Below, one piece after another: positions 55,985-63,442 of a stretch of DNA of 64,000 nucleotides (position 1 is its first letter; every line of letters begins with the position of its first letter). The position numbers and the translations under genes were made by a program. A model generated the notes under the pieces. That model searched no databases, had not been told where the DNA came from, and was given only the letters and a program-made list of their open reading frames with translations. Source of the stretch: Scolanthus callimorphus (lineage: Eukaryota > Cnidaria > Anthozoa > Actiniaria > Edwardsiidae); the NCBI GenBank assembly GCA_033964015.1, contig CM066916.1, positions 11,510,501-11,574,500 of the forward strand. The letters run 5' to 3'.

Positions 55985-57050
55985 TGGATCCATAGAGAGG
56001 TATCAGCATATTTCTGCAAACTCAAAGGAAACTGCGGAATTCACGGTGGCGACGGATTCATTTATGCTAATATGAAAGAATAATGGGATTCATAGAATCC
56101 GTCTAATCCTGTATTTCCGTCATTTCCGCTAAACACTGATTATATTTTGTGTCAGGGAATGACCACCCCTCCCTACATAAATTTGTGACGGTTTAATCTA
56201 GATCATTATATTTCTGTAAAACTCAAAGGAAACTGCGGATTTCACGGTGGTGACGGATTCATCTATGCTAATATGAAGGAATAATCGAATTCATAGAATC
56301 CGTCTAATCCTCCATTTCCGTCATTTCCGCTAAACACTGAATTATATTCTGTGCAAGGGAATGACCACCCCTCCCTACGTAAATTTGAAACGGATCCATC
56401 TAGACGGACCAATATATTTCTAACTCAAAGGAAACTGCGGATTTCACGGTGGTGACGGATTCATCTATGGTATTTTGGATATCAATCATCTTACAATAAT
56501 TAATAATACTGAAAATAATTGTAATTGTTAGTAATAAACATACAATTATCATAAATAGTGTTTATATAATTATCAATAATATTAATTATTATTTTTAGAT
56601 TAGCATTAAGGAATCCGTCACCACCGTGAATTCCGCAGTTTCCTTTGAGTTCACAGAAATGTATTGATCTAGATTGAACCGTCACAAATTTATGTAGGGA
56701 GGGGTAGTCATTCCCCTACACAAAATATAATTCAGTATTCATCGGAAATGACGGAAATGGAGGATTAGACGGATTCTATGATCAAATTACCATAGATGCA
56801 TCCGTCACCACCGTGAAATCCGCAGTTTCCTTTGAGTTTACAGAAATATAATGATCTAGATTAAACCGTCACAAATTTATGTAGGGAGGGGTGGTCATTC
56901 CCTGACACAAAATATAATTCAGTGTTTAGCGGAAATGACGGAAATGGAGGATTAGACGGATTCTATGAATTCGATTATTCCTTCATATTAGCATAGATGA
57001 ATCCGTGACCACCTTGAAATCCGCAGTTTCCTTTGAGTTTACAGAAATAT
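55985..57050. mobile_element. Large foldback element of about 200-bp repeats
   Basis: CTCAAAGGAAACTGCGGA occurs at 56,021, 56,222 and 56,424, and its inverse at about 56,634, 56,821 and 57,022. Each arm is therefore about 2.5 units of a repeat that also has GGAATGACCACCCCTCCCTA and CGTCATTTCCG. An AT-rich centre (56,480-56,600) separates the arms. No coding. It lies between the SF3-like gene and the virus-like block. Confidence 0.9.
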
Positions 57051-57175
57051 TTTGGTCCGTCTAGACGGATCCGTATAGGTTGTGTTGTGCTTCTGGCATC
57101 AAACACAATCCGTGATTCCACCATCTTGATTTTTACTATTGATAGCCCGGATGGTCCAGTAACACACACAAACAA

Positions 57176-57489
57176 TTGCGTGACATGTCACCCTGGAGAG
57201 GGGTAGTTTGCACGCCGGAAGTTCCTAACCACCTATTTCAGTGTTGCTTTAAGGAACTAACGGTCCTTTTTGAAGTGTTCCTATTAAGAGGAACCAAACG
57301 TTTAAAAAAAACTATTATTCTACTGCGCAAAGATTTCGATTTGCCCGAAAATCTTGACCAGAGGCTGGAAACATGCCTGTTCGATTTAGGAAAGTGTATC
57401 TTGAAGGGACAATTTGCTTCAAGTGCTTTCAAAACCGATTCATAAAAGGGGGAACCAATATTTTGGGAAACGATCACTAGGATATTCTA
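57176..57489. other. Boundary zone of the virus-like block
   Basis: Open frames occur on both strands (plus 57,176-57,445; minus 57,477-57,238) with no recognisable family. GC content drops to the right of here. I see no terminal inverted repeat that would define the element's edge. Confidence 0.35.
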
Positions 57490-58221
57490 AAAATATATCA
57501 CCTAAGCCATGGTTTCGACCTCCTGTAAATCTAAAATCTGGATAGTGGATAAACCAAATTCATAGCACAGTCTTTGGAATACTACTTATTATAGGTGGTA
57601 TTTGTTTGATCAAATACCGTATCATCAGGTAATGGACAACCCATCTCATATAATATTCTTCTAATTGTGAAGTAGACATGGAATTTTATAAAACTATATA
57701 TCACAGGAGGGTAAGATTTAGCTTCATACAGACTAACCCCACATCCCGACGTTGCACAAAACAAGCGAAATTCAACTGTTGCGGCCAGTAATTGTAATCA
57801 GGACTTTGTAACCATCTTCTTGACTGTTTAGCAGAAGTGAATTTTATAGTGGTTTCTTTGAAAATATCCCGCATATCAGTGGTAAACTTCTTTATTGAGC
57901 TTATATAGATATCGAGATTTGTTAATAAATTTGAAATATCCGATCCAGCTAAATTAAAATCAATTGCAGGAATTGGATAAGATTTATTCGTTAACTGTAA
58001 ACTATCAGGAAACGATTTTTAATACCAAGGGATGCATCTAATCTAATCTTCCAGTCGCTTGGTATATCAGACATCCACGTTTGTCCTGTTAAATCATCAT
58101 AACTCATAACTGTTAGTCTTTTATACTTCCAGTATATATATCCACCATAGTCATCAGAAACAAAATGAAACTTTGTTAAATCAGCTCTAGGATATCTCTT
58201 TTTGAATTCGTCTAATAACAT
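57490..58221 (-). pseudogene. Capsid-like protein of the virus-like element, in pieces
   Basis: It starts at the ATG at 58,221 behind TATATTATATATATATG and is readable in at least four pieces in different frames. The first (58,221-57,991) has D-D-Y-G-G-Y-I-Y-W-K; a middle piece begins near 57,995 (P-A-I-D-F-N-L-A-G); the third (57,764-57,582) has C-A-T-S-G-C-G-V-S and F-H-V-Y-F-T-I-R-R-I-L-Y; a last one (to about 57,490) has F-T-G-G-R-N-H-G-L-G-D-I-F. From memory, proteins with these motifs recur beside packaging ATPases in virus-like elements of invertebrate genomes, so I suspect a virion structural protein; this was not searched. It is not functional as it stands. Confidence 0.5.
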
Positions 58222-58317
58222 ATATATATAATATACATATCAGTAGTTTATATCTTTTTCCTTTGTATATCGGAATTCATATCCACTCATTATATGGTGT
58301 TCGGTCAAAAGATATTT

Positions 58318-58893
58318 TTAGCGCACGTTCTTTGAAATTTCTTCTAGCATCTCTTTTCGAATCTGTGTGCGGAGGTCTGATATATTGGGTCCTTCTTTTT
58401 TTTCATCATTCATGTATTTCACTCTAATATCCTTTTTCATACTATGGTATTTTGTTGCCTCGTTTATGATTAGTGTAAACTCTTCATCAGATATCTTATT
58501 ATCAGAGAGAGCTTTTGAAATGATACCTTCCAGTGTGTTTACTTTTGCCCTAGCTAGTTGTGATGTTTTTTCATGCTTAGATATCTTTTTCGATAATTTT
58601 ACGCCAGCCGTTGTAGAAATAACTCCGAACAAAGCGCCAATTCCACCTATTGGACCTCCAACAACAGCTCCAAAGCCTGTGAGTGACAGAGCCAACCCAG
58701 TGCCTGATAGCAAAACAGATGTTCCACCTGTTGACCAAACAACTATTTTTCTCAATCTACTATACTTTTTCTGCATATTCTCATAATGCTTGATTTCATT
58801 TTCAAGGTTTTGCAATACCTCACATGATTTTTGGAGTCTAAAATTGTCTCCATTCTCTGTGGGTAATTGTGGATAAAGTTCGTTGTATTCCAT
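58318..58893 (-). CDS. 191-residue membrane protein of the virus-like element, intact
   Basis: The ATG at 58,893 follows TTTTAATATATTAT. The N-terminus (about 1-50) is helical and charged. Residues about 55-100 are hydrophobic and Gly-rich (G-G-T-S-V-L-L-S-G-T-G, G-A-V-V-G-G-P-I-G-G-I-G-A-L-F-G), probably two membrane-spanning or membrane-active segments. The rest is helical, with Lys/Glu-rich stretches and a D-N-K-I-S-D-E-E-F motif near 130. Gly-rich hairpins of this kind occur in virion-associated membrane proteins, but I do not recognise the family. It is the only downstream gene of the block with an uninterrupted frame. Confidence 0.75.
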   Translation of the reverse strand: MEYNELYPQLPTENGDNFRLQKSCEVLQNLENEIKHYENMQKKYSRLRKIVVWSTGGTSVLLSGTGLALSLTGFGAVVGGPIGGIGALFGVISTTAGVKLSKKISKHEKTSQLARAKVNTLEGIISKALSDNKISDEEFTLIINEATKYHSMKKDIRVKYMNDEKKEGPNISDLRTQIRKEMLEEISKNVR

Positions 58894-58901
58894 ATAATAT
58901 A

Positions 58902-59545
58902 TTAAAAGTGTGTTACTTTTAAATTGATTATAATCAGTTCATTTTTAAAATCAGGCTTTCGACCTTTGATATCAAATAGTTTTATTGTAAAATAATTTAA
59001 CACAGTGTTGACAGAAACAGGAATGCTAGCATAGTCTTTGGATGGTATAACTGCTAATAGTGTACTTATTTTTAGTTTTATCTCTGATCCCTGATTATTT
59101 GTATTTGTGTACGATTTATGTCTATCTAGAATATCACAGAATAACATCAGGGGCTTATCAGGTATCCACCGTATTGGGTATAACTTACTTGGTAATATTT
59201 TTTCAGGAACACCTAACTTTTTGCTAGTTGATCAAATAACAAGATATTAAAGAAAATTCTTTCCATGGCTATCTATAATAATTCCAAACTTATTACCTGT
59301 CAGACCTTGAACAAAGGCCTGCTGTAATGTTAACAGGGTATAATCACCTACTGGGATAGTTTGTAATACCTCCTTTTCATTATTTTCTAATTTTTTTTGT
59401 AAACATATTGATCTTCACTAAATCGTACCCAAGCTGTGGGGCCATAATAGCTCAAAAGTTGTATATCCTTCACGTTTGATAGAGGAGGATCGAGATATAC
59501 CCTAGTCTCTGGTGATCTCATCGCTATTGTTAAGATTGTTGTCAT
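58902..59545 (-). pseudogene. Putative structural protein of the virus-like element, in three pieces
   Basis: It starts at the ATG at 59,545 after TCATATG. The first piece (to 59,387) has R-V-Y-L-D-P-P-L-S-N-V-K and I-Q-L-L-S-Y-Y, ending in an eight-A run where the frame breaks. The second (about 59,385-59,245) has Q-T-I-P-V-G-D-Y-T-L-L. Two in-frame stops follow. The third (about 59,235-58,902) has C-D-I-L-D, then K-L-F-D-I-K-G-R and I-I-I-N-L. The alternating beta-strand pattern suggests a jelly-roll-type capsid or spike protein, but that is an inference from strand periodicity only. Confidence 0.45.
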
Positions 59546-59590
59546 ATGATACATATTATCGTTTACCTTTTATACGGTTTACCATATATG

Positions 59591-60481
59591 CTACGATGCC
59601 AAGAATAAGACCCAAGCATTTTTAGCTAGGAAACCAACCACTTCACCCGCTGATTTGAAAATAAAACTAGCTATAGTACTGATCATACTAGGTAGTAGTT
59701 CTCCAAGCTTTTTACCAATAGCTTTCAAACCGTTAGAAACACCCTTGGCAACAGTTGATAACCCCTTTGATAGGTTAGAGATGATTACTCCGATAGTAGT
59801 TCCCCCGGCTAATACTACCGCTGTCACCGTAAAGCCATACTTCTTGAATATCCGTTTAACTCTATTCTTGAGAGACATACGCTCCTCTATGGCTTCATGT
59901 TCTTCCTCTAATTCTGATATTTGGCTTTCTTTTTCATCAATATCCTCCTGAATATGTTCAATCTCATGCTCTTGTTTTTGAATTTCCTCATGGATTGTAG
60001 GAGACTCTTTTTCACCTTTTAACATATTTATTTCATTTTTCAATATTTGTAACTTTTTTCTTTCAGCTTCTTGTTTTTTAGCTAATTGTAGAATTTCTCT
60101 TTTACTTTCTTCTTGTTTTTGTTCGTTTTCATCAACCATCTGTTCTATCGTTTTTCCTAGTTTAGCAACGAGCGTTTTCGGTAGCTTGGTGTTTACATCT
60201 CCATCTTTGTTGAATAAATAATTCCACTTCATATTTCCTTTTTTAAGAGTAACAATAACTCTACCATCTTTTTCATCTCTACTATATAAAAGTTCATCAC
60301 GATTAGCAATAGGAAATATCTCTTGTATCTTTTCCCATGCTTCATTTTCCATTGTAATCATATTTTGATCTTTCCCTAGAGCATCTACGATCGTCTTACC
60401 TATATTTCTATTTAATTTTTTATCGATAAATAGGAGGTGCCATATTGAGCCAGTTTTTGCTTTAACTCGTATAAAACCCAT
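59591..60481 (-). CDS. Coiled-coil membrane protein of the virus-like element (C-terminus frameshifted)
   Basis: 296 residues from the ATG at 60,481. Residues 1-110 form a globular part with two related segments (I-Q-E-I-F-P-I-A-N-R-D-E). Residues about 115-205 are a long Glu/Lys coiled coil. A transmembrane segment (V-T-A-V-V-L-A-G-G-T-T-I-G-V-I-I) lies near 218-235, and an amphipathic stretch runs to the end. After N-A-W-V the shifted frame would continue as a further hydrophobic segment ending in a basic tail, so a one-base loss near 59,615 probably truncated it. Possible roles are membrane or virion anchoring; no family recognised. Confidence 0.7.
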   Translation of the reverse strand: MGFIRVKAKTGSIWHLLFIDKKLNRNIGKTIVDALGKDQNMITMENEAWEKIQEIFPIANRDELLYSRDEKDGRVIVTLKKGNMKWNYLFNKDGDVNTKLPKTLVAKLGKTIEQMVDENEQKQEESKREILQLAKKQEAERKKLQILKNEINMLKGEKESPTIHEEIQKQEHEIEHIQEDIDEKESQISELEEEHEAIEERMSLKNRVKRIFKKYGFTVTAVVLAGGTTIGVIISNLSKGLSTVAKGVSNGLKAIGKKLGELLPSMISTIASFIFKSAGEVVGFLAKNAWVLFLAS

Positions 60482-60482
60482 T

Positions 60483-60746
60483 TCATCTATTTTTGATAAA
60501 ATTTACTTGTATCAGCATTTGGAAATATGTCCTTAATAATTTGATCAATATCTTCTTTTCACTTACTCTTTCTAAAATAAGTTGGTTATAATCAGTAAAT
60601 GAGGTTTCTTCCATTCCACCTTCAGCCACCCAATCTGTGGATGTTGATGGTCTAAGTAACTCATGCATGGGTATTTCCTCACCACCTGTATCATGATCAT
60701 CACCATGATTTATAAGAGGATCTGTATCTTTATAGCCTATATCCAT
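60483..60746 (-). pseudogene. Short acidic protein of the virus-like element (frameshifted)
   Basis: The ATG at 60,746 follows AATCATATAAT. The N-terminus is acidic (D-P-L-I-N-H-G-D-D-H-D-T-G-G-E-E). Near the end an A-run breaks the frame (V-S-E-K-K instead of V-S-E-K-E-D), and the shifted frame shows D-I-F-P-N-A-D, echoing a motif in the next gene. The frame ends 2 bp before the next ATG. Function unknown. Confidence 0.55.
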
Positions 60747-60806
60747 ATTATATGATTTATATTATAGGTATATTTTTATATCCTGTGAAATATTTTTTAT
60801 GATTCC

Positions 60807-61601
60807 CTAGTGTTGTTCTTGTTTGAATTTCCGCTTACAGAACTTGCATCTAATACGGACATCACACATGTAGTCGTTTATCTCCTTGATAAGTAAATCA
60901 TAATCGTTGGAAACTATACACTTATAACCACTCTCCTCATATTGTTCTAAGAGTTCTGTTTGCTCATCAGATATATAACCATTACATTGTGGAGTCTTAA
61001 ATTCGATACACATGCCAGAGTAATATTTGTGACAATTTTGTATTATAAGATCTGGTTGTCCCTTCATATATCCCTTTCGATAGGATGCTATGCGTTTTGC
61101 TGACGTATCTTGATTCTCTCCTAGTCCTGCTGTTATAATAACGCTTAGATAAAACCGTCTGATGAATCCAACTACTTTGGTATGCAGGTCGTATTCATCT
61201 TCTATTTTGAATGTTAGCGTCTTAGGGTTGTTAAACCTCCTATAGTATCCATACTTTCTGATAGATGGTAGTACCTCCTCAACGACCCCATCCTGAAATT
61301 TCTCAGCAATTGGTAGTTTAGATCTCATAATTAATCGATATAATCCACTTTCATTGATAAAAATAGTGTGTTGTGGAATATCTTTTAGGGGTCCCCATTT
61401 TAGGGATCCCTTAATGATCTCACTTATCATCTTTTTATTCTTGTCTGGAACATGTTGTAACACAGCATTCGCTGGTTTTTCATACCCAAGAGCTAATGCA
61501 ATATCTTTCCCTTTGAAGTAGATATTTTGCTTGCTATCAATATATGAACCAATAGCTAGATTTAGGTGTTTATTTTCATAAATCTTTTCAGTTAGTGTCA
61601 T
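60807..61601 (-). CDS. Bro-N domain fused to a VRR-NUC-like PD-(D/E)xK nuclease
   Basis: The chosen start is the ATG at 61,601 after TATATTCAATATATAATA; an upstream ATG at 61,745 would add an unlikely hydrophobic stretch that overlaps the next gene. 264 residues. Residues about 5-110 match Bro-N: Y-F-K-G-K-D-I-A-L-A-L-G-Y, H-V-P, F-I-N-E-S-G-L-Y-R-L-I and E-E-V-L-P-S-I-R-K-Y-G-Y-Y. Residues about 125-245 look like a VRR-NUC nuclease: G-Q-P-D-L (catalytic Asp), I-E-F-K-T-P (E-x-K), then a Q-x3-L motif. A C-terminal C-x5-C-x2-C may bind zinc. Bro-N binds DNA and VRR-NUC proteins cleave branched DNA, so a replication or resolution role is plausible (inference). The reading frame is complete. Confidence 0.85.
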   Translation of the reverse strand: MTLTEKIYENKHLNLAIGSYIDSKQNIYFKGKDIALALGYEKPANAVLQHVPDKNKKMISEIIKGSLKWGPLKDIPQHTIFINESGLYRLIMRSKLPIAEKFQDGVVEEVLPSIRKYGYYRRFNNPKTLTFKIEDEYDLHTKVVGFIRRFYLSVIITAGLGENQDTSAKRIASYRKGYMKGQPDLIIQNCHKYYSGMCIEFKTPQCNGYISDEQTELLEQYEESGYKCIVSNDYDLLIKEINDYMCDVRIRCKFCKRKFKQEQH

Positions 61602-61677
61602 TATTATATATTGAATATATAATAATGTATCCTTAAGCCTTTTTTCATATCTGGATGTAAATTCTTTAGACCTCATC

Positions 61678-62094
61678 TCACTTACAAAATTTAGAAGCAA
61701 CATAGCCGACAGCAAGCATACCACCACCAACATAAGCCATTTCATACTTTTTCTGAGTATTTGATGGTTTATAATAATTACTAAACTGTGGCATTTGTAA
61801 ATGGATCTTTTGATTATGAGCTTCGTTATACAATTTTAGTGCCTCATCTGTAGCTCTCATGTTATGACTTGCGATTTGCTTATTCTTGTAACGTTCTGTT
61901 TGTCAATCTATGAGTTTTTGTCTATTTTCTTCAAAAATTGATAATCATGTTGATACTTTTCAACAGCTTTATTATGCCGAATGCGTTCTTCATCCATGTT
62001 GTTATCCAGTAAGATATCTAGCTAAATAATTCCCACCGATGAAGCTTGTAGCATTTAACACCGCTCCTCCTATCATCAATGCAATAGTCGTCAT
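61678..62094 (-). pseudogene. Small membrane protein of the virus-like element, broken
   Basis: The ATG at 62,094 follows ATATTATAATATAA. The first piece (to 62,002) is hydrophobic and Gly-rich (M-I-G-G-A-V-L-N-A). A second (61,997 to about 61,908) is charged and helical (R-H-N-K-A-V-E-K). A third (61,860-61,678) has A-L-K-L-Y-N-E-A and ends in a hydrophobic segment (V-G-G-G-M-L-A-V-G-Y). At least two frame changes and one TGA separate them. From memory, a protein of this layout recurs in related elements, which supports one original gene. Role unknown. Confidence 0.5.
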
Positions 62095-62121
62095 TTATAT
62101 TATAATATATATATTACACTT

Positions 62122-62345
62122 TTATACCGAATTTGGTATAATCTTCTGATCCTCTAGATATTTCTTGAGATACATGCTAGAACCAAGGACTAAGACCCAT
62201 TTTCCGTAGCTACTTATATTTGAGCTTGGATCGTTAATAAATGATTCCTCATAGCCTTTTTACTAACCCATCCGACTCCTGATACCAGACCAATAAGCAC
62301 GGCTGCATCCATAAACGTTTTAACCAATTTGTTTTCAGTTGACAT
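62122..62345 (-). pseudogene. Small two-segment membrane protein of the virus-like element (frameshifted)
   Basis: It starts at the ATG at 62,345 after ATTATTAT. A hydrophobic segment (A-A-V-L-I-G-L-V-S-G-V-G-W) is followed by S-K-K-A, where an A-run (about 62,259-62,263) breaks the frame. The shifted frame continues with W-V-L-V-L-G-S-S-M-Y, a second hydrophobic segment, to a stop at 62,122. About 73 residues in total. Function unknown; small membrane proteins are typical of virion-forming elements. Confidence 0.5.
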
Positions 62346-62380
62346 ATAATAATATCTATACATATCGTTTTATATCATTT

Positions 62381-62746
62381 TTATTCCATACCTACAAGGA
62401 TTTTAGATGCTTTCACCATAGGTTTTTCATCTACAGGAGGTGGTGATTTTATTTCGATTTTATCCTTATCATTACCCTGTTTTCTCCATCGATAGTATAA
62501 ATCTAGAGCTGTAAGGCTAATTCCCACTATTGATAATACAGTTGTAAGTGAGATTTCTGGCATCCATGTTTTCTCTTCAGATATTGTACCGTCTGTTTGT
62601 TTCTTCATAGCATCCTTAGCCTTTTTATGGTATTCTGCTAAACGTTTACCAGCCAATACTTTTTTCGGATCCTTCTGCTTAGTATCTTTTACAACTTCTG
62701 GTTCCTTAGTTATTTGTTCAATATTTTCTGTATTTTCTGTTGACAT
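62381..62746 (-). CDS. 121-residue Lys-rich single-pass membrane protein of the virus-like element
   Basis: The ATG at 62,746 is preceded by ACTTAATATAT. Residues 1-60 are charged and Lys-rich; residues about 66-88 are a transmembrane segment (I-S-L-T-T-V-L-S-I-V-G-I-S-L-T); the tail is Lys- and Pro-rich. The frame is intact. It lies between a small membrane protein and the 175-residue protein, all on one strand with gaps under 200 bp. Unrecognised family. Confidence 0.65.
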   Translation of the reverse strand: MSTENTENIEQITKEPEVVKDTKQKDPKKVLAGKRLAEYHKKAKDAMKKQTDGTISEEKTWMPEISLTTVLSIVGISLTALDLYYRWRKQGNDKDKIEIKSPPPVDEKPMVKASKILVGME

Positions 62747-62796
62747 ATATATTAAGTATTCTTAATATATATTTATATCAATTAGGATATTTCAGG

Positions 62797-62940
62797 ACTG
62801 CTTAACAGATGCTTAACAGATGCTTAACAGTTGCTCAAGACTGCTTAAGAGGTTGCTTAACAGATGCTTAACAGTTGCTCAAGACTGCTTAAGAGGTTGC
62901 TCAAGACTGCTCAAGAGTTTCAACAGGTTGCTCTAGAGTA
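62797..62940. repeat. Minisatellite of 11-12-bp units at the 3' end of a gene
   Basis: Alternating GCTTAACAGAT, GCTTAACAGTT, GCTCAAGACT and GCTTAAGAGGTT units run about 12 times, including two copies of a higher-order block of about 57 bp. The array extends into the last codons of the 175-residue protein (L-E-Q-P-V-E-T-L-E-Q-S). Confidence 0.9.
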
Positions 62941-63428
62941 TTATTACTAAATTTGATATGTTTACCGATTTGTATCAAAGCACTTGCAAGAGCTACCATC
63001 CGACCGCCTTTAAGTACACAATAACCAGCATATTCGGAAAGCTCTTTTCTAAGTAAATCATCATTTTGAAGATCGTTGCATAATGCTTTTTTATCATCTA
63101 TAGGACATACATAGGAAATCGCTTGTGAAACTCCTTGTAATGCTGTATCAACCAAGCCATTAGTAACCTTATTACCCATCACAACCTGATACCGATTATA
63201 ATATTTTTCAACATCCTTGATTGATAGCCTCTTAACATCACCAAGTGACATATCAACACCTGTATATTCACGCGTCGTTTGTAGTACAGCTAAAATACAA
63301 AGTGATTCCCGTTTTTCTTCAATCTCCTTTGTATCTAAAACCTTTTTAACAGTCTTCTTTTTCTGTGGCTTAGTAGGCTCTTCCACATTATTCATATTAT
63401 TCATATATTCTCCAACAATATCTGTCAT
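62901..63428 (-). CDS. 175-residue protein of the virus-like element, intact
   Basis: I chose the ATG at 63,428 (TATAATAAATATA just before it); an ATG at 63,446 overlaps the ATPase stop as ATGA and would add six residues. The N-terminus is Lys-rich. The body is helical (S-L-G-D-V-K-R-L-S, V-E-K-Y-Y-N-R-Y-Q) with a weakly hydrophobic helix near 135-155 (G-G-R-M-V-A-L-A-S-A-L). The C-terminus runs into a minisatellite. The gene sits immediately after the ATPase. Family not recognised. Confidence 0.7.
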   Translation of the reverse strand: MTDIVGEYMNNMNNVEEPTKPQKKKTVKKVLDTKEIEEKRESLCILAVLQTTREYTGVDMSLGDVKRLSIKDVEKYYNRYQVVMGNKVTNGLVDTALQGVSQAISYVCPIDDKKALCNDLQNDDLLRKELSEYAGYCVLKGGRMVALASALIQIGKHIKFSNNTLEQPVETLEQS

Positions 63429-63442
63429 TATATTTATTATAA

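Noticed and set aside
61602..61745. N-terminal hydrophobic extension of the Bro-N nuclease
   Set aside because: It overlaps the preceding gene's end and the TATA-rich promoter-like motif; the Bro-N homology begins only after 61,601.
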